Position numbers and translations under genes: made by a program
In this document: piece by piece, positions 20,978 through 33,392 of the stretch
Layout of the letters: every line of letters starts with the position of its first letter
How positions within the stretch are numbered: position 1 is the first letter of the stretch
Origin: Theristus sp. LFF4_11
Taxonomy: Eukaryota; Nematoda; Chromadorea; Monhysterida; Xyalidae
Length of the DNA: 64,000 nt
Direction of reading: 5' to 3'
NCBI GenBank assembly: GCA_030248135.1
Contig: JASANC010003433.1
Coordinates: 186,001 to 250,000, forward strand
Notes under the pieces: model-generated
Told to the model about the DNA's origin: nothing
Seen by the model: only the letters and a program-made list of their open reading frames with translations
The model's database searches: none

Positions 20978-23900
20978 TTAACACCGTTTGCAAATAAGAG
21001 TGGGGGGGGTCTAGCGCTACATGGGAAAGTTTTTAAACCAAGGGTGCAGGGACATTCTACTAATCAAGGCGCTTCAGGTTTACCCCCTGAGTACCCCCTG
21101 ATTATGCCTATAAAGGTCGTTTTTAGGGTGCGGAAGTTGAAAAACCCTCGATTTTTTGCGATTTTTCGCAAAGTGTACCTTTTTAGCCCTACCGTATCTC
21201 GTAGTTGCACAGTTTCTGGAACCTCACACAGTATTCACGTGAAAGATCTTGCGGAGTTCTTTAAGGCCCTGTATCAATGAGCCCTTGCAAGGGGGGTCCC
21301 TGAGGCGCTACGACGCTAGTTAAAATTACTTTTTTTTAAAAATTACGCTATTTTTTTAAAACATTTTTTTGAGCTCATAAACACAATTTTTCGATTTTCA
21401 TTTTTGGTTCTACAGGGGGGTTTTCGGGGTCGCTGAATTCGAATCTGATCTTAGATTTTTGCCCCGGGCATTTTTTTGCTTTAAAATTGGGCAAAAACAC
21501 ATTTTTTTGCGTTTTCCAGTGTTTTTTGGTTTTATTTTTTAATTTTAAGTGCGGATTTTTTTAACAAAGCTGTTTTACAACAGCCTTACAACCGCTGTAT
21601 CGGAATCAGTTTTGATATTTTGCAACTGACCATTTGCCCACCCAAAAAATGGGTAAAAAGTTGATTTTTTTGCTTTTTGCACACGTTTTTGTTTTACAGT
21701 AAAAAAATCAAGTTAGAAACAACTTGTAATTTTAATTTTTAGTTCTACATGGAGGGTTTCGGGGTCGCTGAATTCGAATCTGACCTTAGATTTTTGTCCC
21801 GGGCCTTTTTTTGCTCTAAAAGTTGGGCAAAAACACATTTTTATGCGTTTTCCAGTGGTTTTTTGTTTTAATTTTTAATTTTAAATGCGGATTTTTTTTA
21901 ACAAAGCTGTTTTATAACAGCCATACAACCGCTGTATCTGAATCTGTTTTGATATTTTGCAACTGACCACTTGTCCACTTAAAAAATGGGTAAAAAGTTG
22001 ATTTTTTTTGCTTTTTGCACACGTTTTCGTTTCACAATGAAAAAATCAAGTTAGAAACAACTTGTAATTTTAATTTTTAGTTCTCCAGGGGGTTTTCAAG
22101 ATTGCTGAATTTGAATCTGACCTTAGATTTTTGCCCCGGGCATTTTTATTGTTTTAAAAATAGGGCAAAAACACATTTTTATGCGTTTTCCAGTGGTTTT
22201 TTGTTTTAATTTTTAGTTTTAAATGTAGAGTTGTTTAAAAAACAGTTTCATAACAGCCTTACAACCGCTGTATCTGAATCAGTTTTGATATTTTGCAACT
22301 GACCACTTGCCCACCCAAAAAATGGGTAAAAAGTTGATTTTTGTGCTTTTTGCACACGTTTTCGTTTCACAGTGAAAAAATCAAGTTAGAAACAACTTGT
22401 AATTTTAATTTTTAATTCTCCAGGGGTTTTCAAAATCGCTGAATTTGAATCTGACCTTAGATTTTTGTCCCCGGCTTTTTTATTGCTCTAAAAATAGGGC
22501 AAAACACATTTTTATGCGTTTTCCAGTGGTTTTTTGTTTTAATTTTTAGTTTTAAATGTAGAGTTGATTAAAAAACAGTTTCATAACAGCCTTACAACCG
22601 CTGTATCTGAATCAGTTTTGATATTTTGCAACTGACCACTTGCCCACCCAAAAAATGGGTAAAAAGTTGGGTTTTTTTGCTTTTTGCACACTATTTCGTT
22701 TCACAGTAAAAAAATCAATTTAGAAACAATTTGTATTTTTAATTTTTAGTTCTACAGAGGGGTTTTCGGAGTCGCTGAATTTGAATCTGACCTTAGATTT
22801 TTGCCCCGGGCATTTTTTTGCTCTAAAAATTGGGCAAAACCACTGGAAAACGCATAAAAATGTGTTTTTGCCCCATTTTTAAAGCAATAAAAATGTCCGG
22901 GGCAAAAATCTAAGGTCAGATTCGAATTCAGCGATCTTGAAAACCTCCCTGGAAAACTAAAAATTAAAATTACAAGTTGTTTCTAACTTGATTTTTTATT
23001 GTGAAACGAAAACGTGTGCAAAAAGCAAAAAAATCAACTTTTTACCCATTTTTTAAGTGGACAAGTGGTCAGTTGCAAAATATCAAAACAGATTCAGATA
23101 CAGCGGTTGTATGGCTGTTATAAAACAGCTTTGTTTAAAAAAATCCGCATTTAAAATTAAAAATTAAAACAAAAAACCACTGGAAAACGCATAAAAATGT
23201 GTTTTTGCCCAACTTTTAAAGCAAAAAAAGGCCCGGGACAAAAATCTAAGGTCAGATTCAAATTCAGCGATTCCGAAACCCTCTATGTAGAACTAAAAAT
23301 TTAAATTACAAGTTGTTTCTAAATTGATTTTTTCACTGTGAAACGAAAACGTGTGCAAAAAGCAAAAAAAATCAACTTTTTACCCATTTTTTGGGTGGGC
23401 AAGTAGTCAGTTGCAAAATATCAAAACTGATTCCGATACAGCGGTTGTAAGGCTGTTGTAAAACAGCTTTGTTAAAAAAATCCGCACTTAAAATTAAAAA
23501 ATAAAACCAAAAAACACTGGAAAACGCAAAAAAATGTGTTTTTGCCCAATTTTAAGGCAAAAAAATGCCCGGGGCAAAAATCTAAGATTAGATTCGAATT
23601 CAACGACCCCGAAAACCCCCCTGTAGAACCAAAAATGAAAATCGAAAAATTGTGTTTATGAGCTCAAAAAAATGTTTTAAAAAAATAGCGTAATTTTTAA
23701 AAAAAAGTAATTTTAACTAGCGTCGTAGCGCCTCAGGGACCCCCTTGCAAGGGCTCATTGATACAGGGCCTTAAAGAACTCCGCAAGATCTTTCACGTGA
23801 ATACTGTGTGAGGTTCCAGAAACTGTGCAACTACGAGATACGGTAGGGCTAAAAAGGTACACTTTGCGAAAAATCGCAAAAAATCGAGGGTTTTTCAACT

Positions 23901-24067
23901 TCCGCACCCTAAAAACGACCTTTATAGGCTTAATCAGGGGGTACTCAGGGGGTAAACCTGAAGCGCCTTGATTAGTAGAATGTCCCTGCACCCTTGGTTT
24001 AAAAACTTTTCCATGTATCACGGAATGTTCCTAGGGCCCCCCCACTCTTATTTGCAAACGGTGTTAA
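20978..24067. mobile_element. 3.1-kb palindromic element flanked by TTAA
   Basis: The left end TTAACACCGTTTGCAAATAA is mirrored at the right end, so TTAA stands at both boundaries. Each arm has a unique outer part of about 350 bp, then tandem units of about 334 bp. The GAATCTGACCTTAGATTTTT marker starts near 21433 (variant), 21770, 22105, 22440 and 22775 in the left arm and is inverted near 22918, 23253 and 23588 in the right. The centre is near 22840. TTAA flanks recall piggyBac-type insertion, but no transposase is present; foldback elements with sub-repeated arms are another model. Confidence 0.8.
21345..22840 (+). repeat. 334-bp tandem units, left arm of palindrome
   Basis: A little over four units with markers GATATTTTGCAACTGACCA and GTTAGAAACAACTTGTAATT. 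Units are about 85-95% alike by eye. They continue inverted across the centre to about 23700. Confidence 0.85.
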
Positions 24068-24651
24068 ACATGGCAGCTCAGTAATACTGCCTGTTTACAT
24101 ATTGAGTTTATCTGGCAGCAACAAAATGAGGGATTTGTTGCGAAGTGTATTATTAGCACCATTATCACAGTTCAACCCCGACGTTAAACCTGGGCAGATC
24201 GATTACGGTATCCATCGATGCATTAAAGGCGGGTCTTGACACGATTCTAGACATTCATCCAAATAATTATTTGAGGCTTAAAAAGAAGAACTCCGAAGAA
24301 ACTTACAAATTGTCAACCCAGGTTACAACAGATTGTACGATGTGCTTGTAAATTCTGAAATGTGTAAATTGTATGTAAATTCTAAAATGATTTTAAAAAG
24401 TTTGACATATAAAACATTTCAACAACCGAAAAATAGTCTCACTTCACAAAACATGGTATTCAGAAACTGCACGAAATTTCCCCAGGGAAACATGAGTCTA
24501 AACAATTTCAAAAAGTTATTTTAACTGGCAAGAATCTTAATGGGTGTTTACTTAGACAGGAAGTAGATTATCAGCTTTAGTAATGAAAATATTCTCTGCA
24601 CATTTCAGGGTAATTTAGAATTTCGAAAAAATAAGTGACTTTCAGACTTAC
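24068..24651. other. Intergenic region, nothing recognised
   Basis: Sequence immediately right of the palindrome. No supported gene or repeat. Confidence 0.5.
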
Positions 24652-24876
24652 AATACTGTTTTAGACGGATCTCATGAATCTCATGTGCATCGATAATGGC
24701 GCTGCGACCAGGCAAAGTAAACGTTGCAGTACTAATTGGTGGCTGCACCCACGAACTATAGAAATGAAAAGCGATGGACACCCAGCCTGGAAATAGCACT
24801 TCATGATCATGGTGTGCCGCTGCGTTGCAAACATCAGATGAGACGCCAATGAAAGCAGCCCACACACGAACGGACT
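24652..24876 (-). CDS. Orphan exon candidate, unknown protein
   Basis: A 225-nt stretch between an acceptor GTGTGCAG and a strong donor GTAAGT on the minus strand. Two frames stay open for most of it: one reads through the donor and includes FPGWVSIAFHFYSSWV and GRSAIIDAHEIHEIRLKQY; the other is rich in Leu/Cys/Met. I do not recognise either. No partner exon with a matching phase was found. It may be a remnant of a gene disrupted near the palindrome, or chance. Confidence 0.25.
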
Positions 24877-25776
24877 CTGCACACACACAGACACCCACAC
24901 GCACAGGCGCACTTGTAAACAGAAGAAATCGAATGCAACTGCGAGAGCCTATAATAAAAATCCTCTAAACTGTATCAAGATGACATCGCAGAGCAAAGAC
25001 AAAAGGCAACTTAATCCAACATTGCTGGAAATGATACACTTTTCCACGCACGCAAGTATGCGCACGCAAACACTTCAGTGAAACGAGTCTTGCTGAGCCT
25101 CTGAACGATAACGATAAACCAAAAAAATGCGAAAAATACAGTATGTATGGTGGTGTACGCACGTCGACAAAACTGTCTGCAACAGTCGCATTCGTTCTAA
25201 ACAGCGCTGGCATCTCGAACACTACTGCAGTTGCAGTAAAAACCCCGAAACTCTGTAATTTAAAAAAATCAACGGAAGCTTTCTAAAACGCGTTTTTGGA
25301 GCCGCTTTTGGCGTGGGATCGCCAAGACAGTGATTCGGAACGCGACAGACGTGGGATCGTATCTTATTGGGGGCGGGAGGTTTTCCCACCATTTAATGTG
25401 GACCACACAAAGTGTTTGGTTCTTCGTGTGTTCAAATTCAAATTTCTATACTCCATTACTCTAGACTCACTATGGTATGACCGGTTAAACATGGCAGCTT
25501 TTTTCAGGGTGCAAGGAGCGCGCGAATTTTGAATGAAAGAAAAAAGACGTTCAGAAACTGAATTGTGTGCCAAATTTGACGCGTTTTTTTTAAACTAGTG
25601 GATTATCCGCGCTATTCTGTTCATTCTTTATCCCTTGTACACATGATTGGGAATTATGTTGGCTTTTTTGAAAAAGACAACTCAGTAAAAATGCGCCACT
25701 CTTCCTGCATGAATCAATTAAAAAGTTTGAAAATTTCCAACATAAAATCAATATAACACATTTTATTTAATTTGAC

Positions 25777-25890
25777 TCAAACAATTTCAAGCTTATGCAT
25801 GCATGCAGTTTTACAGTACAGTTTTACAGTATACAGTACAGTATAACTGCACAGTATAGACTCAAACAATTTTACAGTACAGTACAAAAA
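25777..25890. repeat. Low-complexity TACAG-rich segment
   Basis: Short irregular repeats of TTTACAGTACAG and relatives. No function apparent. The surrounding 24.9-27.0 kb holds no supported gene. Confidence 0.5.
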
Positions 25891-27076
25891 AGTAAAAAGT
25901 GACGTTTCACAGACATTCGCGGATTCAATGTAGGTGTTGGCTGGACGAAAATCAAAGTTTTTTTGCAACATCAATGGCAACTCCGTTTTCGACACAGCTA
26001 CAAATGGTGTCTATCGGTCGGAGAGTGAATTGGAGAGTGAATGCAAATTAAAAACAACAACCTTGGCGGAACAACCTTTTTTCGGAACACCCTAAAAATG
26101 CCATAATCCGTTCCAAAATTTATTCCATGCCAAAGTCCATTCAAGAACTTCGCAAGAAATAAACGCATTGTGGATTGTTGGATTTTGGCATCTTCTGAGC
26201 GTGTCTGCGTTCGCACTGAAATCGTGTCGGGACCGAACACGGTACGATATTACCGTGTACACTTTAGCGCAGCTGCGTTTCGTGTGTGTGACCGATGTCG
26301 TTTTGTACGTGCCGCACTGCATGACTGCACAGTACGAATGAGTGATGGAAGCAAAGTGTCGTATGCATTTTAGCGCACAAAAATTAGATGACTGCGACTG
26401 TGAACGCTGGATGAGTTCGCCAGATGAGTTCCAACACCATGGAAAATGAAATTACGCATATCCGGCATTTAGATTCTGGAGCTTGCTGGAACACACGAAC
26501 AATGGAAAACAAAAGCGATTGAAACAAAGTTTTGTTGTTATGTGCACTTTTGCATTGATTGGTCCACGCACACTTGTCGTGGGTCTCATGGCTTCACGGG
26601 ACAGCAAATTATGCAACACTGGACTACCCTCGGCTAGCGGCGCGAACCAAATGGGTGACATTCTCCTAAATTACATTGTCATCTATCCCAGACTGGACTG
26701 TAAGTGACTGAAAGCATTAGTGTGGTGAAATGCAATGAAAATATGCGGCGCACCAGTCAAAAGCGGAATTGAAAATTAGTTCTGGAAATTAGTCATCAAA
26801 ATTAAAAGGCGAGAAGCCGATGAAATTCACTCAACACTTTAAAAATTATCAATTAAACGAAGCCACAAAACGTCTGTTGAATATCGCCGAGGCATCGCAT
26901 TTGAAAACATTCCGGTAATTAAAAACTTTTGCTGTGTCTCACTCAACTGCATAGTCGACTATATTAATAATTGCTGGTCTTCATTGCCCTTGGTTTTTTT
27001 TTCTCAGACAAAAAAAGCAGAACAATTCGAATAAGACGAAAAAATACGTACATAGTGTGAAGACGGTTTGATTAAG

Positions 27077-27196
27077 ATGGAACGGAACGGTTTCAATTCT
27101 ACCACACTTGATCAGGAAGTGCAGCGAGCTTTTCTGGAACCTTCCACTCTCTTAATGAAAGACCGGTTGGACGTTCTGCATATTATGTCGCCTCAG
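27077..27196 (+). CDS. Possible first exon of an unknown gene
   Basis: An ATG-initiated 40-codon stretch (MERNGFNSTTLDQEV..., ending HIMSPQ) runs exactly to a consensus-like donor CAG|GTAATT. Composition looks coding (MKDRLDVLHIM). No following exon was identified before the repeats start at 27325, so this may be a remnant or chance. Confidence 0.3.
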
Positions 27197-27324
27197 GTAA
27201 TTACTGAATAAAACACAACACAAACTGACACTGACACTGAAATCACGAAAGAAAACTGTGATTGCAAAAGCGTTGTCTTCCAAAAAAACTTCAATCTCTC
27301 AACAATGATCGTTCCTCAGATAGG

Positions 27325-28155
27325 ACGCATTCATGTTGCAGTATTTAGTGACAGCGCGCTGTGCAGCTACTGTGAATCCACCCTCCGACCTCCGCTTGTC
27401 GGATGGACTCCTGTCATGGGTTTCTCGGTGCCAAACTTCTGAGTAAATACTCGAAGGGCTGTGCCTCATACTCGACGTTGTGCGGCTTTCGCCGACTGAC
27501 TGGTGCCTGCGGCTTCGCCCTCACAGACATCGGTCACCTTATAAGGGCTTTGGTGAGCTTCTCGGTTCGAGAATCACTGGTTGAATCACTGGATTGATCA
27601 CTGAGTTCCTCACTGGTTGATCACTCTGTTAGTGTTACACACTTGGTTATGGTCTCTCTTTAACACGGTTCAAACTGATTGAATCACGCAAAGGTTATAT
27701 TATTGTGATATTATGGAAGGATTGTTACGATTTGCAGATTTTAGGCGAGACCGTCACCAGTCGCTATAGACTCAGGTGGGTGAGTTGTCGCCCAAGTCGC
27801 CCAGGCGCCCCAACGTCAGGCGCAGTTCCTGGACGGATCGCGCAGGCGCCCTAAAACGTGGGGGACCACACGTTTGGTACCTTTACACCCAAACCACAAG
27901 ACGAGTCCAACTTTGTTGGTTGTTTATTTATTGTGATGTCAAGTGTAGGATACAAAGATTAGGCGCAAAGGTTAAATGCACAACAATAGTGGTAAACCAA
28001 TGGCAGAATAATTGTTGAACTATTATAAAAGAGTTGTGGCGACGGAAAAAAAAGAATAGTTTAGCATCTAACGTTGGACAAAGAAGCAAGGCGCCATGTG
28101 TGGGTGGACCTTACGCCATGTTTCGCGGTCACCAAATACTGCAGCATGAATTCGC
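27325..28155. mobile_element. Hairpin MITE, copy 6, arms separated by about 0.75 kb
   Basis: The left arm (CGCATTCATGTTGCAGTATT) and loop are at 27325-27371. The right arm (CGGTCACCAAATACTGCAGC, ATGAATTCG) is at about 28117-28155. Both arms share the private change of AAG to TTG/CTGCAG, which supports them being one element. The interior is unlike other family members and has no supported gene. Confidence 0.6.
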
Positions 28156-28667
28156 TCTCAATTATTGTCATATGACCGGTGCGAAGGCGCATGTTCGAAA
28201 TTGAGAAAAACTGCGGCACACGCTGATTGGTTATGGTACGATCAATCAGTGCTTGCAACTCGAAAGCAGCCAAATCAGCTGAAAACGGAAGTTTTCTGAT
28301 CCACTAAAAACGCGAAATGCTTTTAAATAATGGAAAAGCTTCAAGCAGAATTCATGAGCATGGCTGAAGAATCTCAATCTTTCATGAACATTTAATCAGT
28401 AAAAAAGCGTTTCGTCATGTGACCGACCTACTTTGTCCAGTCACGCACAGAACAACGCAAGCCAAGAAAGATACCCTACTTGATTGGATACAATGATTAC
28501 GAACGAACATTCGGTATGTAAAGTGATTCAGTCTTTCGCAATTTTGGATAAAAACACATTAAATGTGAAAAACTTAATTTTGCTGAAGTTTTTTTGCCAA
28601 TTTCCCTGACACTGGAAAAATGTTAAAGTTTACCAAAATAGCGTGTCATGAATGGGCGAATTGAAAT

Positions 28668-28745
28668 GTACACTGACGAGCCAGTGGGCACCGCGGTATG
28701 CGTCTACCTTGACGAAACCGAACTCAAACAGTGAACTTCATGTGT
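28668..28745 (+). repeat. 78-bp dispersed repeat, copy 1
   Basis: Contains CTGACGAGCCAGTGGGCACC, GCGGTATGCGTCTACC and a tail AACTTCATGTG. Closely similar copies are at 52325-52405 and 61785-61868. Confidence 0.75.
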
Positions 28746-28775
28746 TGTAAAACTAAACACCAGAAAAGCATAATG

Positions 28776-29123
28776 CTGCATTCATGAAGCAGTACCGTAA
28801 AGTCTTGCATATAAGGTTCCTCCCACTTATAAGACCCCCACCCAAAAGTGGGCGGAGTGTCACACGGCGGAAAACCCAAAAATTCAAAATTTTGAATGGG
28901 TCAAAATCCCACCCCGTTTATAAGGCCCGGAATTCCTAATCTTCGCTTTATAAGGCCTCCTCCCACTTATAAGGTTGTCACACAAAATTCCACTTTTTTC
29001 AGAAATTTTTGATTTTCAAATTTATATAAGGAGACCTTATATGCAAGACTTTACGGTATTTAATGACCGCGCAGCTATGTTTTAACACAGCTATGCGTCA
29101 CTAATACTGCTTCATGAATGCCG
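28776..29123. mobile_element. Hairpin MITE, copy 5, with a nested MITE
   Basis: The left arm GCATTCATGAAGCAGTA is cut at 28794; the rest resumes at 29057 with TATTTAATGACCGCGCAGC and ends TTCATGAATGCC. Removing 28795-29056 and one TA restores a normal hairpin. Confidence 0.92.
28795..29056 (-). mobile_element. 262-bp TIR MITE (CTTATAAG family), copy a
   Basis: Terminal inverted repeats start CCGTAAAGTCTTGCATATAA. Flanks are TA on both sides (28793-94, 29057-58), a duplicated target. The interior has several CTTATAAG palindromes and CCCACCC motifs. TA duplication fits Tc1/mariner-type mobilisation. Relatives: 30946, 40157, and the split copy 41385/45307. Confidence 0.92.
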
Positions 29124-30945
29124 CTTAAAACACAGAAGAGGTGCATGGCATGTTTCACTTTAGTTGAAAGTCGCGATTCGTGTCGGGACACAGAAGCCTG
29201 CGTTCAGTAGAGTACGGTACAAACAATCGACGCTTTCAAAGATTTTGATGATGAATCTCATGGTTCCATGCGTGGACGAATGAGTAATAAGCAGACAGCT
29301 TCTTCGTTAATTGCCAATCAGCGTCACGTGAAGAAAAAAATGCCGCGCCGCGGCGAACGAACTGAATTTTTTACGATCCGTTGAGCTAATCTCATGATGT
29401 GGGTGGGAACTTTTGAAGATCAGTGAAGATAAAAAGTGTCAACAACTATTAAATAAAATATCGAAAAATATCACGGACATAAGGCGGTAAATAATGGAAC
29501 GTCGGTTTCGCACTGATCGCTCCCGATGGTAATTGGATGAATACTGGTGAATTATTAGCCGATATGTGTGATGTTTGCGCGTGGTCGCCGACAGTTTTTC
29601 AGGTTTGCCAACCTTGTAATCAATCAGATCTCACCACAAACAAGGACCAATTGAGACAGATACGGCCTCATTACAACAGTTATACAGGGTGTCTCAAGAA
29701 AACTGCAATGGGCAAAAGGCAAAGTGGCTTGTGCTTGAGTGTGGTCGAACTTTTGGGTCTGAAATTTTGAGCACACTGCTTTGAAAAAGTTTGTGGAAAG
29801 TCTGCGCCTGTGACAGTGTCCGTGAATCGAAAAGGTCAAAACAAAGGTGCAAAAACGTGCAATTGTACAATAATCGTCAGCGCATCGCATGATGCATCAG
29901 TCTTGACAACCCCAAGAAAGGAGTCATCATGCTTGGTATTTTCTCTGTGTCCTTGAACTGATTGATCGGTATGGAAAGACATAGTCAGAAGCGAGATTTC
30001 GAACATGAAGACTGGTTTATATCGGAAACCTTGCTACCATAATTCATAACCGTGTGTTTTTACTCTCTGCGTGTGTGACGTCATCACTGTAAACACCAGC
30101 AGCGGAGGATAAAATGAGCAAGCTGGTTTGAAAGACTTTAGTGCTTGTTTCACGCAAAGAAACAGATTCCCTAACTGAATGCCAAAGCTGCGCCAAACGT
30201 GAATCGATGCCAACTTGCGACAAAACAACATGACGGCATGGGTCTCTCCGCCACACCCTGTAGTTTTTTGCTTCGTTTCTTGTTCTGCACGGAGTTTGGT
30301 GGTGGTGAATTTGGAATGGCTATGGCCGAATAGACAGGATATTTCTTGTTGTCTCAATCACAGCGGGATTAGTCGCAAACTATGAGTTCTCTCTTTCAAG
30401 AATGCCAAGATGTTTTGCAATCGTCTGTGCAATGGACAAAAAACGAACAAAATCATGTAGCACAGACAAATTACCGTATTACTTGCAAAAAACATGATTA
30501 ACTTGCAATTGCTTATTGAAATTCCCTTTTCTTTCATTAAAAAAAATTGACACTATGTTTGGGATTTTTTTTGCGTGATACGACAAAAATAATGTGCGCT
30601 TGAACTTTTTGAAAACCAGTCAATCAACAGAAATTGGCAGCTATATCAGGCGCATAATTGTCTACTTTTTTGCGCGCTGACAAACTGCACGATAATTTTG
30701 AAAAAAAACGCCGCCACAGCGTGTCATCTGCTGGATAAAATGCCGAAACCGGCAGAAAAGTGCATTAGCATGTTTCAGGAACCAACCACACTTTGAAGGT
30801 CGAACAAAACGCGCACGTGCACCGCGTGGGGCACTGGCTGGGCAGCACCCTGCTGTTTAAAAGAAAATTGTTAGTTATACTGTCTGTTTCTGTGATTGGG
30901 GGAACGGGGTATTTATTTATACGAAAAGAAAGGGCAGTATGAATA

Positions 30946-31085
30946 CCGTAAAATCTTGCATATAAGGTCTCCTTATATAAATTTGAAAATCAAAAATTTC
31001 TGAAAAAAGTGGAATTTTGTGTGACCACCTTATAAGTGGGAGGAGGTCTTATAAAGCGTAGATTAGAGCTATTATCGTTAAGGGG
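30946..31085 (+). mobile_element. CTTATAAG-family MITE, copy b, truncated
   Basis: Begins TACCGTAAAATCTTGCATAT, proceeds through TTCTGAAAAAAGTGGAATTT and two CTTATAAG blocks, then loses similarity near 31085 where a G/A-rich stretch starts. The right TIR is missing. Confidence 0.8.
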
Positions 31086-31173
31086 CGGGGTGAAAAAAGT
31101 TTGGGGTGGGGAAAAAACAAAAAGAGGAGGCGGGGGACCATTTGGGGGGTTGGGTTTGGGGGGGGGAAAAAAT

Positions 31174-33392
31174 TTTACTAAGATAGTTACTGTGTGAGCT
31201 GACTGACTGATTAAGTAAGTCTGTTCACATTTTCGTTCCAAAGCATTTTTTTCAGTTTGAGCCTATTTTGCTATTTAAGTCATCATCTGCTAAAAACTTT
31301 ACTCCATTTTCTAATGATAATGCAAAGTTCAAGTCGTCATTCCACATGACTTTAGTCATCATGATGCCTTATGCTCAAGAGCGACCACCAACAAGCGAGA
31401 CAATCGTAAGAATTGCAAGCACTCCATTGTAGACGATGGTGTTTTTTTCACAAAAAACGAGTTTTTAAAACAATCGCTTGCAAGTTATTCGCTCTTTTCA
31501 CAAGGTAGACTTTTTATAAAGCCGGTGTTTACAACGAGTATTTAGAAAATCGTTGCTTTTTCCTTCATTTGTTTTTTATCATAGAAAATGCGTCACTTGG
31601 GATAGAAAAGCTACATAACAAAACAAAAGCGACCGTTTTACACAATGGGTACTCAGAAACGTGTTGCTTTTTGTTGCACTCGATCAAAAAGAACTAGCTA
31701 AGGTTAGGGTAAGCGGGGAAAAGAAGTAAACATTCGAAACAAAAGCGGGAGCTTTGCTACGGGTATTCAGTAAAATGTAGAAAATCGTTGCTTTTTCCTT
31801 CATTTGTTTTTTTATCATAGAAAATGCGTCACTTAGGATAGAAAAGCTACATAACAAAACAAAAGCGACCGTTTTACACAATGGGTACTCAGAAACGTGT
31901 TGCTTTTTGTTGCACTCGATCAAAAAGAACTGGCTTAGGTTAGGGTAAGCGGGGAAAGAAGTAAACATTCAAAACAAAAGCGGGAGCTTTGCTACGGGTA
32001 TTCAGCAAATTCAGCAAAGTGTTGCTGTTTTGTCATTTCCATTCTATCAAAAATCCTTGGCTAAGTTTAGGGTTAAAGGTAAGAGTAGTAAACATACCAC
32101 ACAAAAATAGCCGTTTTGCAGCGAATATTCAGAAAAGTTTTGCATTTTTCGTCGTTTAAACTTTAAAAGGCTTGGCTTATGTGAGCTTTGCTACGGGTAT
32201 TCAGTAAAATGTTGCTGTTTTGTCGTTTCCATTCTCTCAAAAATCCTTGGCTAAGGTTAGGGTTAAAGGTAAGAGTAGTAAACATACCACACAAAAGTAG
32301 CCGTTTTGCAGCGAATATTCAGAAAAGTTTTGCATTTTTCGTCATTTAAACCTTAAAAGGCTTGGCTTAGGTTAGAGTAAGCGAGAAAAAGAAGCAACTT
32401 ATCAAGACGAAAGTTGGCGTTTTGCAACAATTGTTCAGAAGTGTTGCCTTTTTGACATTTACACTCTAAAAGGCCTGGCTTAGATTAGGGTAAGCGTGTA
32501 AAAAACCATTACCAAGTCAAAAGCGGGCGCTTTCCAATGGGTATTCAGAAAAGTGTTGCCTATTCAGAAATGACAGCTGACTGAAGCAGATTGCTTTTCT
32601 TAAACCTGTATCTTAAACTGAATCAAAAACTTAAACCGGTATCAGTTATTTGTTGCTAATCAAACGACATAGTTTTTTTAAATTTTTGAACAGGAATAGC
32701 GATTGAACAACATGTGACGACATTGAAAAGCTAACCAAACAAGATTTATTTTTGAAACTTTGAGCGGGAATGGCTGTTAATTGTTGCTGATCAAAGGAGA
32801 TTGTTTTTTTGATACTTTAAACGGGAAGCACAGTGGAATGCAACTGATTAGCAAAGAATGAAAGGAAACGTCACTTTTTTATATTTTTTGTTTATTTTTT
32901 TATATTTTCACTATAAAAAGGATTTACTTAGAGCAGGGTGAACGGGTAAAAAAACATAACAGCAAAATTATAAACATCGGATTTTAAATTTGTTTTCAAC
33001 ACCCGGGTTTAATTGGAAATCTGACAATTTCAAAAAACAAAAATTCAAAATTGCAATTACAAATTACATTCAAAAACGATTTTTATAAAACGTTACTTTT
33101 TGTCGTTTCAATTTAATTAATTTTGAAATCGCTTCACATATTTTTAACGGGAACAGCAATTGACCATTGGTGATTAAAAAAGATTGTTTTCAATTTTAAA
33201 ACGGAATGCAGTAAAGATTGTGTTTTTGATCAGAAGATTGTTTTTGATAATTTGAACGGGAACGACAAAAGCAGCTCAAAATCAAAATGCAATGCATTTT
33301 TAGCACGGTTCAAAAGGCCAAAATCCACACAAAAATAACAATTGTAATTATTTATCAGCTAACCGTGCCGTAGGCACGGGTCAATTGGCTAG
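31174..33392 (+). mobile_element. Helitron-like element H1
   Basis: The 3' end has the hairpin CCGTGCCGTAGGCACGG (33364-33380) followed 12 nt later by CTAG (33389-33392), the Helitron hairpin-CTRR signature. The 5' end is near TACTAAGATAGTTACTGTG at about 31177; its first bases are decayed. The interior consists of diverged 80-200-bp repeats with AGGCTTGGCTTAGGTTAGGG. No Rep/helicase coding seen. Confidence 0.65.
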
